A stretch of DNA of 64,000 nt from assembly GCA_934643455.1 (NCBI GenBank), contig CAKUBV010000002.1, positions 186,001-250,000 on the forward strand. Reading direction: 5' to 3'. Positions 25,521 to 34,175 of this stretch are shown in pieces. Below the pieces are notes generated by a model that saw only the letters and a program-made list of their open reading frames with translations, was not told the origin of the DNA and ran no database searches. Both the position numbers and the translations under genes were made by a program. This DNA is from Candidatus Proelusimicrobium excrementi. GTDB lineage: Bacteria; Elusimicrobiota; Elusimicrobia; Elusimicrobiales; Elusimicrobiaceae. How positions within the stretch are numbered: position 1 is the first letter of the stretch; every line of letters starts with the position of its first letter.

Positions 25521-26843
25521 ATGTCTTTAAACTTAAATCTTCTGCCCAAAGAACCCGGCGTTTATATAATGAAAGACGGCTCCGGCATAGTTATATACGT
25601 CGGCAAGGCCATAAATATTTATAACCGCGTGCATCAGTATTTCCAAACCGGCGCGGAGAACAGCCGCGGGTGGAAAATACCCAGCCTTGTGCCTTTGATA
25701 GCAAAGATAGATTTTGTCGTCTGCGCAAGCGAGCGCGACGCTTTAATTTTGGAAAACAAATTAATCAAAAAATACAAACCGTTTTTCAACAGCCTTTTAA
25801 AAGACGACAAAACCTATCCCTGGATAAAACTTTCAATGCAGGAAGATTACCCCAGAATAACTTTGACGCGAAAAGTCCTGCCCGACGGCGCGGAATACTT
25901 CGGCCCTTATCCTAAGGTTTCAAATGTAAAACGTCTTTTAAATTTTTTGTGGAAGGATAAATACGCCCCTCTGAGGCAATGCAAATGGTCTTTTAACAGG
26001 CAGAAGCCTTTGCCGGAAAAGAAAATATTTTCCTGCATTTATTATCACACAAAACAATGCCCGGCTCCGTGCGCCGGCAAAATCAGTTATGAAGACTACC
26101 GCGCCATAGCCCGGCGCGCCGCTTTGTTTTTGAGGGGGGATTTCGCATCTTTCAAAGCGGATATTGTAAAACAGATGCGCGCCGCCGCAAAGTCTTTGGA
26201 GTACGAAAAAGCCGCCCAGTTCCGCGATTTCGCCCGCGCCATGGAACATATGCGCGAACGCATAAAAGTCAGCCGCTATCAAGATGATAAACTCAATAAA
26301 AAAATCCAGGCGGCGGAAAAGCTTAAACGTTTAAGCGAGATCTTACGCTCCGAAAAAATTATCCGCCACATAGAAGCTTTCGATAATTCCCACCTTTACG
26401 GCCGCCAGGCGGTGGGCGGCATGGTCTGTTTTGTGGACGGGGAAAAATATAAAGCGCATTACCGCCGTTTTAAAATAAAATCGGAACTACCGGAAACCGG
26501 CGGCGACGACTTTTTGATGATGAAGGAAAGCGTCTTAAGGCGCATAGAGCAGGTTAAACAGCTGCCTGCGGAAAACCGCCCCGATTTATTTTTGATTGAC
26601 GGCGGCAAAGGCCAGCTTTCTTTTGCCATGCAAGCCATAGCGCAGGCCGGCTTGGAAATAAAAGTAATTTCTTTGGCGAAGCGGGAGGAAGAAATTTTTG
26701 TTCCGCACCAATCCGAAAGCATCAAACTTGATAAAAGCGACCCGGCCTTAAGGCTGATTATGGAAATCCGGGACGAGGTTCACCGCTTTGCAATAACTTA
26801 TCACAGGCTTTTAAGGAACAAGGCTCTGCTGGAAAAAGAATAA
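25521..26843 (+). CDS. uvrC: UvrC excinuclease subunit lacking the C-terminal HhH domain
   Basis: UvrC makes both incisions in nucleotide excision repair. This version has the N-terminal GIY-YIG nuclease (PGVYIMKDG and VIYVGKA, residues 12-30), the UvrB-binding UVR motif (about 200-235) and the RNase H-like nuclease. The latter retains EAFDNSH near 291, LIDGGKGQL near 360 and ITYHR near the end. The protein stops at 440 aa, right after the last motif, whereas usual UvrC continues about 150 residues with tandem helix-hairpin-helix motifs. The 58 bases before leuS contain no displaced HhH sequence, so this is a clean short form rather than a frameshift. No Shine-Dalgarno precedes the ATG. Confidence 0.92.
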   Translation: MSLNLNLLPKEPGVYIMKDGSGIVIYVGKAINIYNRVHQYFQTGAENSRGWKIPSLVPLIAKIDFVVCASERDALILENKLIKKYKPFFNSLLKDDKTYPWIKLSMQEDYPRITLTRKVLPDGAEYFGPYPKVSNVKRLLNFLWKDKYAPLRQCKWSFNRQKPLPEKKIFSCIYYHTKQCPAPCAGKISYEDYRAIARRAALFLRGDFASFKADIVKQMRAAAKSLEYEKAAQFRDFARAMEHMRERIKVSRYQDDKLNKKIQAAEKLKRLSEILRSEKIIRHIEAFDNSHLYGRQAVGGMVCFVDGEKYKAHYRRFKIKSELPETGGDDFLMMKESVLRRIEQVKQLPAENRPDLFLIDGGKGQLSFAMQAIAQAGLEIKVISLAKREEEIFVPHQSESIKLDKSDPALRLIMEIRDEVHRFAITYHRLLRNKALLEKE

Positions 26844-26878
26844 ACAGCGCTCTTCGGCGCAGGTCTGTCATCCGCGCG

Positions 26879-26892
26879 TATAATGGTATAAT
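26879..26892 (+). promoter_or_regulatory. leuS promoter -10 boxes, probable leaderless start
   Basis: Two perfect TATAAT hexamers occur at 26879-26884 and 26887-26892. The second ends 8 bases before the leuS ATG and there is no ribosome site, so transcription may begin at the start codon. Confidence 0.55.
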
Positions 26893-26900
26893 AATATATT

Positions 26901-29420
26901 ATGGTAATAGCTAATTTTCAGGAAATAGATAAAAAACAGCAGGAAAGATGGGAGAAAGCAAAACTGTTCTCCGCGCCCCGTTTGCCTAAAACGGGCAAGA
27001 AGTTTTATTGTTTGGATATGTTCCCTTATCCGTCCGGGCACGGTTTACACGTCGGACATCCTGAGGGTTATACGGCTTCGGACATATTAAGCAGATACAA
27101 AAGAATGAACGGTTTTGACGTCCTTCACCCTATGGGGTGGGACGCTTTCGGCCTTCCGGCTGAAAATTACGCTATCGCAACCGGCGTTCATCCGCGCATA
27201 ACCACCCAAAAGAACGTGGATAACTTCAGAAGGCAAATAAAATCTTTCGGCATGATGTACGACTGGGACAGGGAAATAGACACCACCTCTCCGGAATATT
27301 ACAAATGGACGCAATGGATATTTTTACAGCTTTTTAAAAAGGGCCTTGCATATCAAAGCACCGTGCCTATAAATTGGTGCCCTTCGTGCAAAACCGGTTT
27401 GGCCAACGAGGAAGTTTTTAACGGACGCTGCGAACGCTGCCAAACCCCGATAGAAAAGAAGAATCTCCGCCAATGGATGCTTAAGATTACGGCTTACGCA
27501 GAGCGTCTCCTTGAAGATTTGGAAGGCTTGGACTGGCCCTCTTCCACTTTGATGATGCAACGCAACTGGATAGGCAAAAGCCAGGGGGCGGAAGTCAATT
27601 TTAAAGTGGAAGGTTCAGACGAAACTATTACCGTATTTACAACCAGGCCCGATACGCTTTTCGGCGCCACTTATATGGTGCTCGCGCCCGAACACGAACT
27701 TGTCTCCAAGATAACCGCGCCCGAACAAAAAGCGGCGGTGGAAACTTACCAACAACAGGCTGCGGCCAAGAGCGAATTTGAACGTTCCGACGCCGATAAG
27801 GAAAAAACCGGCGCGTTTACCGGCGCATACGCGGTAAATCCTTTAAACGGCAGAAAGATACCCGTTTGGATAGCCGATTACGTGCTTACAGGTTACGGCA
27901 CCGGCGCGATTATGGCCGTGCCCGCTCATGACGACAGGGACTACGCCTTCGCCAAGAAATTCAACTTGCCTATTATAGAAGTTATAAAAAGCGAAGAAGG
28001 TGTGGCCGAAAAAGCTTTTACAGGCGACGGCGAACTTATAAATTCCGATTTTCTTAACGGTATGCGCGTGGCCGAGTCCAAAGCCGCAATGATTAAATAT
28101 ATGGAAGAAAAGGGCTTTGGCAAAGCAAAGACCACTTACCGTTTGCGCGATTGGGTTTTCTCCCGCCAGAGATACTGGGGCGAGCCTATACCGATAGTCC
28201 ATTGCGAAAAATGCGGCGTAGTGCCTTTGCCCGAAAGCGAACTTCCCTTAAGACTGCCGGAAGTGGAAAAATTCGAACCGAGCGGTACCGGGGAATCCCC
28301 GCTTGCCAATATCACCGATTGGATTAATACCACCTGCCCCCACTGCGGCGGACCCGCCAAGAGGGAAACCAACACCATGCCGCAATGGGCCGGTTCCTGC
28401 TGGTACTATTTAAGGTATATGGACAATAAAAACGATAAAGCTTTGGTCGACCCGGAAATTGAAAAGGCTTACGGCCCGGTGGACTGCTATATCGGCGGAG
28501 CGGAACACGCGGTTTTGCACCTTCTCTATTCCAGATTTTGGCATAAAGTGCTTTACGATTTGGGCGTAGTTCACACCAAAGAGCCTTATACAAAATTAAG
28601 ACATCAGGGTATGATTTTGGCTTTCTCTTACCGTGACGAAGCGGGCAATTATCACACTTATGAGGAAATTGATTTTTCCGATCCGGCCAACCCGAAGCTT
28701 AAAGCCAACGGCGCAAAGCTTACTTCCATGATCGAGAAGATGAGCAAATCCAAAAAGAACGTCATCAACCCCGATGATATTTTGAAGGAATACGGCGCGG
28801 ACGCTTTCAGAGCTTATGAAATGTTCATGGGCCCGTTTGACGCAAGCAAACCTTGGGATATGCGCGGCATAGAGGGCGTATCCAGATTCTTAAAGAGGAT
28901 ATATTCCTGGGCGGACGAAGCCGAAATTTCAAAAGAAGCGGCTTTGCCCAAAGAGCTTGAAATTTTAAAGCACAAAACTATCAAGAAAGTCAGCGAAGAT
29001 ATTGAATCTTTCAGTTTCAATACCGCGGTTTCGGCTTTAATGATATATTTTAACGAACTTTCAAAATATAAGAAAGTCGATGAAGACAGCTTCTCCGTCT
29101 TCCTTAAACTTCTGCATCCTTTCGCGCCGCATCTTACGGACGAAATTTGGCAGAACGCCGGCAAGGAAACTTTCCTGCTGAATGAAGCTTGGCCAATCTT
29201 TAACAAAGATTTGCTTCTTGATGAGCAAATAGAAATAGGCGTGCAGATAAACGGCAAGATAAAAGACAGAGTAAAGCTGGCGGCGAACTCGGATAAAGAC
29301 GCTCACGAAAAAGCCGCATTGGCTTCGCCTAAAATTCAAGCTTTGCTTAAAGGCGTGAATATAGTTAAAATTATAGTTGTGCCGGGCAAAATGGTAAGCA
29401 TAGTGGCCCGCCCGGCTTAG
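26901..29420 (+). CDS. leuS: Leucyl-tRNA synthetase
   Basis: This 839-aa class I synthetase charges tRNA-Leu. The HIGH motif reads His50-Val-Gly-His53 within the LHVGHPEGYTASD segment, and KMSKS is near 613-617. Between them lies the CP1 editing domain with the TTRPDTLFGATYMV motif. Paired Cys motifs (CPSCKTG and CERC) suggest a bound zinc. Start and length match the family. It leads leuS-lptE-holA, an order seen in many Gram-negative bacteria. Confidence 0.98.
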   Translation: MVIANFQEIDKKQQERWEKAKLFSAPRLPKTGKKFYCLDMFPYPSGHGLHVGHPEGYTASDILSRYKRMNGFDVLHPMGWDAFGLPAENYAIATGVHPRITTQKNVDNFRRQIKSFGMMYDWDREIDTTSPEYYKWTQWIFLQLFKKGLAYQSTVPINWCPSCKTGLANEEVFNGRCERCQTPIEKKNLRQWMLKITAYAERLLEDLEGLDWPSSTLMMQRNWIGKSQGAEVNFKVEGSDETITVFTTRPDTLFGATYMVLAPEHELVSKITAPEQKAAVETYQQQAAAKSEFERSDADKEKTGAFTGAYAVNPLNGRKIPVWIADYVLTGYGTGAIMAVPAHDDRDYAFAKKFNLPIIEVIKSEEGVAEKAFTGDGELINSDFLNGMRVAESKAAMIKYMEEKGFGKAKTTYRLRDWVFSRQRYWGEPIPIVHCEKCGVVPLPESELPLRLPEVEKFEPSGTGESPLANITDWINTTCPHCGGPAKRETNTMPQWAGSCWYYLRYMDNKNDKALVDPEIEKAYGPVDCYIGGAEHAVLHLLYSRFWHKVLYDLGVVHTKEPYTKLRHQGMILAFSYRDEAGNYHTYEEIDFSDPANPKLKANGAKLTSMIEKMSKSKKNVINPDDILKEYGADAFRAYEMFMGPFDASKPWDMRGIEGVSRFLKRIYSWADEAEISKEAALPKELEILKHKTIKKVSEDIESFSFNTAVSALMIYFNELSKYKKVDEDSFSVFLKLLHPFAPHLTDEIWQNAGKETFLLNEAWPIFNKDLLLDEQIEIGVQINGKIKDRVKLAANSDKDAHEKAALASPKIQALLKGVNIVKIIVVPGKMVSIVARPA

Positions 29421-29427
29421 GAGCTTT

Positions 29428-30009
29428 ATGAAAAAATATCTTATATTTCTTTTGGCCTTTTTTGCTTTGGGCTGCGCTGAGATTGACAATCAAATCTATT
29501 ACAGCCCTAATGCGCAGATTATGCCCCAGCATATAACTAAAATCCATGTCCGTCCGTTTATCAACAGGACGGAAGTCTTCGCTTTGGAAGACAGACTTAC
29601 GATAGAAGTAGTGGATGAGTTCCTGCGCAACGGCAGTTATAATATAACCAATGAAGCGCAGGCCAACGGCGTTTTGGCCGGGGAAATATTAAGATATCTG
29701 CTCGTTCCCGTACAGTATGACACCCGCTTGGTTCCTACCGTGTACCGTATGGAAGTTCTGCTTAAAGTGCGCTTTATAGATAAAGACACTCAAAAAACCG
29801 TGTGGGAGGAACCCGCTTTACAGCAAATTTATACTTATTCGGCTTCCACTCTGCCCGGCGGTATGACGGAAGAGCAGGCGCGCGAACAGCTTTGGAAGAA
29901 TTTTTCCAAAATGATAGTAAAGCGCACGGTTGAAGGTTTCGGCTCTGTGGGCAGCGAAATACGCCAAAGAGCGCAGGTAAACAACGAACAAACGACCATT
30001 ACCAGATAA
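29428..30009 (+). CDS. lptE: LPS-assembly lipoprotein LptE
   Basis: This 193-aa lipoprotein has a perfect lipobox (ALGC, Cys16). The body carries the VRPFINRT and LAGEILRYLL features typical of the LptE fold, which plugs LptD in the outer membrane and helps insert lipopolysaccharide. Sequence in this family is poorly conserved, so the position between leuS and holA is strong supporting evidence. AGGAG precedes the ATG. Its presence indicates a diderm cell with an LPS-type outer membrane. Confidence 0.88.
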   Translation: MKKYLIFLLAFFALGCAEIDNQIYYSPNAQIMPQHITKIHVRPFINRTEVFALEDRLTIEVVDEFLRNGSYNITNEAQANGVLAGEILRYLLVPVQYDTRLVPTVYRMEVLLKVRFIDKDTQKTVWEEPALQQIYTYSASTLPGGMTEEQAREQLWKNFSKMIVKRTVEGFGSVGSEIRQRAQVNNEQTTITR

Positions 30010-31019
30010 TGTCCAAGATAACTTTTACCCAGCTTTCCAAAGATTTAAAGAAAGGCGTCCTCGCCCCCGTATATCTTTTTACGGGGGATGACGTTTACCG
30101 CAAAAGGGAAGTTGCGGACAAAATAAAAGAGATTATCAATCCAGACGATTTTAACTTCGTTAAGGAGGATGCTTCGTCCTGCAATATCGGGGAGCTTATC
30201 AGCTTGGCCGGAACCGCGCCGGTGTTCAGCGCAAAGCGTTTGATTGTGCTTAATAACGCGGACAAACTTAAAAAAGCCGCGGCGGAGGCCTTGGCGTCTT
30301 ATTTGGAAAATCCTCTTGAAACAACCTGTCTTGTAATTATGCATAATGACGCCAAAAAAGCCAAAAAGGATAAAACGCTTGAAGATTCCTGCCCGGAAGC
30401 CTGCGTTATAACGGCTTTTGACGAACTTAAAAGCAATCAGCTTGGCCCTTGGATAGAAGAACATTTGGCGGCCAAAGGTTTTAAAATAGAACCCGAAGCC
30501 CTGATTTTGTTGCAGGAGATTGTGGGTTCCGATTTGGTCGCGCTGAATACGGAAATAGAAAAGCTTTCTTTATATCTTTTAGACTCCGAAGATAAAACCG
30601 TTCGTCAGGCCGACATTTTGGCTTCCGTCGGTTTGAGTAAAGAGGAAAACCCTTTCGCGCTCAGCAACGCCGTGTTGGACTGCAACCGCCAGGAGGCTTT
30701 AAAACTGGCTCAAAAACTTTTGGACGGGGGGGAAGAACCCGTCAGCGTTTTAAATAAAATAAGTGCGTGCGCTTTAAAAATGCTTAGGATAAAAAGGCTC
30801 AGCGAAGCCGGTTTGACCGGGCCTGCTCTTTTGAAAGCGGCGGGGCTGCTTCCGTGGGAAAGCCGCCTTGCGGCCAAGGCTTATATAATGCCGTCTTCCG
30901 CCTCGCTTTGCCGCGCTTTGGATAAAATTATAGAAACGGATATGGCTTTTAAGTCTTCTTCCGCCGGGGAGCCGTCTATACAAATAAAAGGTATAATACT
31001 TACCTTGCTCAGCAAATAG
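30009..31019 (+). CDS. holA: DNA polymerase III delta subunit
   Basis: HolA opens the beta sliding clamp as part of the clamp loader. The protein is 336 aa with the expected N-terminal VYLFTGDDVYRKRE segment, a TTCLVIMHNDAKK core and the C-terminal helical domain. The ATG shares one base with the lptE stop (TAATG), implying coupled translation. Confidence 0.92.
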   Translation: MSKITFTQLSKDLKKGVLAPVYLFTGDDVYRKREVADKIKEIINPDDFNFVKEDASSCNIGELISLAGTAPVFSAKRLIVLNNADKLKKAAAEALASYLENPLETTCLVIMHNDAKKAKKDKTLEDSCPEACVITAFDELKSNQLGPWIEEHLAAKGFKIEPEALILLQEIVGSDLVALNTEIEKLSLYLLDSEDKTVRQADILASVGLSKEENPFALSNAVLDCNRQEALKLAQKLLDGGEEPVSVLNKISACALKMLRIKRLSEAGLTGPALLKAAGLLPWESRLAAKAYIMPSSASLCRALDKIIETDMAFKSSSAGEPSIQIKGIILTLLSK

Positions 31020-31036
31020 AAAATTTAATTAAAATG

Positions 31037-31065
31037 TTGCATAAAATGCGACAAAAAGATAAAAT
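31037..31065 (+). promoter_or_regulatory. rpsT promoter
   Basis: TTGCAT (31037-31042) and TAAAAT (31060-31065) are separated by 17 bases, about 30 bases before the rpsT ATG. Confidence 0.65.
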
Positions 31066-31094
31066 ATATATACTTATTTAAGAGGTAATGAAAC

Positions 31095-31358
31095 ATGGCA
31101 AAATTGAAAACAGGGCGTCATACAAGCGCGCTTAAAGCTCAAAGACAGTCTGAAAAAAGGAATTCCGCCAATACGGGCCTTAAAAAAGCTGTCCGCTTAG
31201 CCGCCAAAGAAGTGGCTAAATTAAAAACAGCCGAAAGCGTATCAAAGGCCTCTTCCGCTTTAGATAAAGCCGCAAAGAAAGGTGTAATCCACTGGAAAGC
31301 GGCCGGCAGGAAGAAATCCCGCTTGGCTAAGTCCGTAAATAAAGCTGAAAGCAAATAG
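31095..31358 (+). CDS. rpsT: 30S ribosomal protein S20
   Basis: This 87-aa very basic protein has the S20 pattern: GRHTSALKAQRQSEKRN at the start, a helical Lys/Ala-rich middle and AAGRKKSRLAKSVNKA near the end. It binds 16S rRNA early in small-subunit assembly. It has its own promoter, a GAGGTAA site and a terminator. Confidence 0.95.
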   Translation: MAKLKTGRHTSALKAQRQSEKRNSANTGLKKAVRLAAKEVAKLKTAESVSKASSALDKAAKKGVIHWKAAGRKKSRLAKSVNKAESK

Positions 31359-31372
31359 TTTTTCCGGCGATA

Positions 31373-31405
31373 AAAGCGCGGTCGTTTTACTTCCGCGCTT
31401 TTTTT
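31373..31405 (+). terminator. rpsT terminator
   Basis: AAAGCGCGG and CCGCGCTTT pair around an 11-base loop, followed by a run of T. Confidence 0.88.
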
Positions 31406-31499
31406 AACGCAGGAGCCTGCGTCAAATTCCGTTCGGGCCTTATGGCTTTGCCGTAAAGCTTTTTAATTGTTATAATTTTAGAAGACTTTATATCGTTTT

Positions 31500-31572
31500 G
31501 CGCCTGTAGCTCAACTGGAAGAGCAGATCCGTCCTAAGGATAAGGTTGTAGGTTCGATTCCTATCGGGCGCG
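31500..31572 (+). tRNA. tRNA-Arg (anticodon CCU)
   Basis: A full cloverleaf of 73 nt is visible. The acceptor stem GCGCCTG pairs with CGGGCGC, the D stem is GCTC/GAGC, the anticodon loop is GTCCTAA, and the T arm contains GGTTCGATTCC. The anticodon CCT reads AGG. One mismatch (G-A) closes the anticodon stem. The CCA end is not encoded. Confidence 0.93.
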
Positions 31573-31580
31573 CACTTTTA

Positions 31581-31608
31581 AAAACCCGCATTAAGTTGCG
31601 GGTTTTTT
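31581..31608 (+). terminator. tRNA-Arg terminator
   Basis: AAAACCCGCA and TGCGGGTTTT form a 10-bp stem followed by more T. Confidence 0.85.
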
Positions 31609-31646
31609 GATGGGCTCTTTTTAGTTGTTCGGTCTAAGTTACGTGC

Positions 31647-31814
31647 TCGCGGCTAGCAAGCTTTCGTATTTGGCTGTCTTTGCGTTTTTTACTCGTTCGG
31701 ATACCTCGCCGACTTCGTCGGCATAGCTGCAAGTATACCTCACTCATAAGAAAATGCAAATTCAGCTCAAATCCAAAAGTCCACGCATCTAATATTCTCG
31801 CATGCTGGAATTCA
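31647..31814. repeat. Long hairpin element, copy B
   Basis: The left arm starts CTCGCGGCTAGCAAG and includes ATTTGGCTGTCTTTGCG. The right arm near 31749-31772 pairs with it over GCTG, TTTGC and TTTT. The apex contains GTTCGGATACCTCGC, a small hairpin GCCGAC-TTC-GTCGGC, and AGTATACCTCAC. Arm bases differ from copies A and C but pairing is kept. Confidence 0.8.
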
Positions 31815-31843
31815 ATGTTTGTTTCATTTTCTAATATCTATTT

Positions 31844-31867
31844 AATGTAGGTCAGGCTATGCCTGAC
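31844..31867. repeat. REP-like hairpin, copy B
   Basis: AATGTAG is followed by GTCAGGC-TAT-GCCTGAC. Only one of the two nested hairpins found in copies A and C is present. Confidence 0.8.
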
Positions 31868-31957
31868 GGCTTCCATTTTTTAGCCGTCATGCTGAACTTG
31901 ATTCAGCATATATCTGTAAATATTTACAACAAGATGCTGAAACAAGTTCAGTATGAC
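31865..31957. repeat. Linked palindromes
   Basis: GACGGC pairs with GCCGTC (31865-31888). Then GTCATGCTGAACTTG (31886-31900) pairs with CAAGTTCAGTATGAC (31943-31957) with one mismatch. Each of these outer arms also starts a smaller hairpin (ATGCTGAA with TTCAGCAT). The double-hairpin plan mirrors the REP-like unit but with another sequence. Confidence 0.75.
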
Positions 31958-32019
31958 AAATTGTATTTTTTTCTATTATTTGTGCCGTGTCGTACGCCGC
32001 AGTAATTCCCCAAAAAACG

Positions 32020-32050
32020 AAAACAGTTGACTTGTTTTTTTGATAAACTT
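32020..32050 (+). promoter_or_regulatory. Shared upstream block, copy B
   Basis: GAAAACAGTTGACTTG, a shorter T tract and TGATAAACTT match the blocks at 18240 and 45639. It lies about 165 bases before the TRL-like gene, farther than in the other two cases. The T tract is 4 bases shorter, so TTGACT to GATAAA spacing is 9 rather than 13. Confidence 0.55.
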
Positions 32051-32215
32051 CCTTCGTAAATTAGGGTACAAAACCGTCTGATATAAAGCTTTAAGTGAGG
32101 GAATTATAGTCGTTTCCTCACGGGTATTTTTAAAGTTTTATTTTATATATACTGACAGTGTTTTTTAAAAAAAGTATAATTTTATATATTCAATTCATAT
32201 AAATAAGGAGAAGTC

Positions 32216-32518
32216 ATGAAAAAGTTATTAGTGTTAACGGCCGTTTCTTTAATGCTTACGGCTTGCGCCACTCCGAGAACGGAAGTGGGTAATGCTTTAT
32301 TTATGCAGACCACCCAGCCTTTATTGGTAACCGCTGACAGTGGCACGAAAGTGGGTAAAGCTTGCGGTACGAATATCCTCGGTTTATTAATTTCCGGCGA
32401 TATGTCAGTTGAAACCGCAAAGAAAAACGGCGGTATTACTAAGGTTTCTTCCGTAAACAAAGAAATCAAAGGGTACGCCGTATACGCGGAAGTCTGTACG
32501 GTTGTTACCGGCAGATAA
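32216..32518 (+). CDS. TRL-like family lipoprotein
   Basis: This 100-aa protein has a lipobox (LTAC, Cys17) and a mature part with GKACGTNILGLLISGD, TAKKNGGITKVSSV and a final VCTVVTGR. These match the TRL-like family, named in spirochaetes for a tRNA-associated locus. Function is unknown. The nearest upstream gene here is indeed a tRNA (Arg CCU), 640 bases away. The start has a GGAGAAG site, and a likely -10 (TATAAT at 32175-32180) lies about 35 bases upstream of the ATG. It probably sits in the outer or inner membrane facing the periplasm. Confidence 0.8.
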   Translation: MKKLLVLTAVSLMLTACATPRTEVGNALFMQTTQPLLVTADSGTKVGKACGTNILGLLISGDMSVETAKKNGGITKVSSVNKEIKGYAVYAEVCTVVTGR

Positions 32519-32536
32519 TATATTTGCCTTTAAAAA

Positions 32537-32568
32537 ACCCCGCTTTATTTAAAAAGCGGGGTCTTTTT
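32537..32568 (+). terminator. Terminator of the TRL-like gene
   Basis: ACCCCGCTT and AAGCGGGGT form a 9-bp stem followed by CTTTTT. Confidence 0.87.
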
Positions 32569-32593
32569 ATTTAAATTATAGTTTTAAGCAATT

Positions 32594-32680
32594 AAGAAAC
32601 TAAAACTTCAAAAGTTTTAACTTTTGCTTTTCTGCCGTTTTCCACTTTGATGTTTACGTTGGATGTTTTTATCCTGTTCA
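32594..32680 (-). pseudogene. Possible gene remnant (C-terminal fragment)
   Basis: On the minus strand 28 codons stay open right after a stop and read like a protein C-terminus (VNIKVENGRKAKVKTFEVL). There is no ATG, GTG or TTG start in front. I cannot assign a family. It could be chance, but its Lys/Val/Glu-rich look resembles real protein more than random sequence. Confidence 0.25.
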
Positions 32681-32788
32681 GTTATTTAAATTTACTGCTT
32701 CACTTTTATGCTATCATAAGGGCTGTACATCCGAAAGAGCCAACCGGTATAGGCCTAATCGGCATAATTATATAATATGGATTAAAAA

Positions 32789-32815
32789 TCCCCCCGTTTC
32801 AGCGGGGGGAACTTT
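32789..32815 (-). terminator. Terminator of the TPR gene
   Basis: TCCCCCCG and CGGGGGGA form an 8-bp stem just past the stop codon, followed on the minus strand by a T run. Confidence 0.85.
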
Positions 32816-34170
32816 TATTTTAATTCTTCCAGTATTTCGATATCTTCTTCTTCCGGTTCCGCTTCCGCCGGTTTTTTTATTTGTCCCGTTTGCGGTGCCG
32901 TCTGAGCGTCCGCAAGATGTTTTTCTATTTTATTGACGCGCCTTTGCGCTTTTGTCGCGTAAGCGTCCGCGGGGCGGCTTATAATAAGCTTTTGATAGAG
33001 TTCCTTGGCTTTTTGATAATTAGCCAGCCTTTCGTTAATCATGCCGGCTTCATATAAAGCTTTGGCCGCCTGTGCGGAGGAAGGATATTTTGCGATAATT
33101 TCCTCATAAGCTTTAAGCTCGCCGTAGTCGTCTTTAAGCTTGCGGGAATAAATCTCCGCCGCCAGCAATTTGCAGTTTATAAATTTGCTTTCGTCTTTGG
33201 CGAAAAGCTTTGCGGTTTTGTTAAGCGTATCCGTTGCGCCGGCGTAATCTTTCATTTTTTTATTTTGCAAATCGGCTTTGTAAAGGAAAGCCTCGTAAGC
33301 TTTGGCGCGCTGAACCGTTTTAAGATAGGCTTCGGCGGCTTTTGTAATATTTTCCACGGCGGAAGAATAATCGCGCTGATTGTCGTTCATTATCGCCATA
33401 TGGTTGTACGTCGTCGCTATTTCTATGGAATTGGGGAAATTCTTTATAACGCCGTTATAATAGTAAGCGGCCTGATTATAGTCTTTAAGTTCGCCTGCGT
33501 AAATATCGCCGAGCATTCTTAATGAGGCGGCTTTGTATTTTGTTGAAGGATAAATGTCGTAAACTTTTTGGTATTGCATTATCGCCGCTTGATAATTTTT
33601 ATTGAAGCGTTCCAAATCGCCGAGCATCAATTCCATTTTGTCTTTATTGCCGTATACCGGGAAGCGCGCAAAAAAACTTCTGTATTCGGCGTTTAAAGGT
33701 TCGTAAGAGCCTTTAATTTCCAGGCGTGTCGCCGAGGAAAGAAACTCGGCCATTCTGTCGTCGGAATCTTTCGGCACCGATTTTAAAGCGTAAGCTTTTT
33801 TTAAATTTTCCCTTTCCGCTTTTGGCATATTTTCTATAACGGTGTTAAACAAAGCCGCGGCCTGCGGAGCGTTGCCGGAATTGGGGAATTCATATTTATG
33901 CCTTAGCAGCGTTACGAAAGCGGCCGGATATTTTTTTATCCTTACTTCCGTCCCGGCTTTGAGCACCAAGGCGTCGTCCGCGCCGGATAAAGAATAATTT
34001 TTATCCAGCCATGCGCCTAGCTGGCGGTCAAGGGTTTCAAGCAGTTTTTTGTCTTCGCTTTGGCCTTGCTTTTTATAGAAGTTAAGTTCGGCCAGCGCGC
34101 TTTGCGCCGATAAATCCGCGGCGCAGAATAAGAGCGCCGCCGCCAAAACAATATATTTTATTTTATTCAT
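32815..34170 (-). CDS. Exported TPR-repeat protein
   Basis: This 451-aa protein has a signal peptide (cleavage near LSAQ at residue 23) and a series of tetratricopeptide-like helix pairs from about residue 150 to 410. Examples are FNKNYQAAIMQYQKVYDIYP and the ANYQKAKELYQKLI segment. The tail is acidic (EEEDIEILEELK). TPR proteins of this layout often act as envelope assembly scaffolds, like BamD or YbgF, but no partner is encoded nearby and no lipobox is present. It follows yajQ closely. The start was set at the ATG, not the TTG one codon earlier. Confidence 0.75.
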   Translation of the reverse strand: MNKIKYIVLAAALLFCAADLSAQSALAELNFYKKQGQSEDKKLLETLDRQLGAWLDKNYSLSGADDALVLKAGTEVRIKKYPAAFVTLLRHKYEFPNSGNAPQAAALFNTVIENMPKAERENLKKAYALKSVPKDSDDRMAEFLSSATRLEIKGSYEPLNAEYRSFFARFPVYGNKDKMELMLGDLERFNKNYQAAIMQYQKVYDIYPSTKYKAASLRMLGDIYAGELKDYNQAAYYYNGVIKNFPNSIEIATTYNHMAIMNDNQRDYSSAVENITKAAEAYLKTVQRAKAYEAFLYKADLQNKKMKDYAGATDTLNKTAKLFAKDESKFINCKLLAAEIYSRKLKDDYGELKAYEEIIAKYPSSAQAAKALYEAGMINERLANYQKAKELYQKLIISRPADAYATKAQRRVNKIEKHLADAQTAPQTGQIKKPAEAEPEEEDIEILEELK

Positions 34171-34175
34171 CAAAA

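Larger units (their letters stand above)
31609..32215. other. Gene-free repeat region (copy B of the shared cassette)
   Basis: No gene is supported here. In order it holds the long hairpin element (31647-31814), a REP-like hairpin (31844-31867), linked palindromes (31865-31957), a 13-base block GCCGTGTCGTACG (31984-31996) also found at 45602, the promoter-like block (32020-32050), and a leader with a GTGAGG/CCTCAC hairpin near 32095-32120. Confidence 0.85.

Noticed and set aside
31886..31957. Palindromes as an insertion sequence
   Set aside because: The arms are only 15 bp and enclose 42 bases with no transposase; this is at most a non-coding element.
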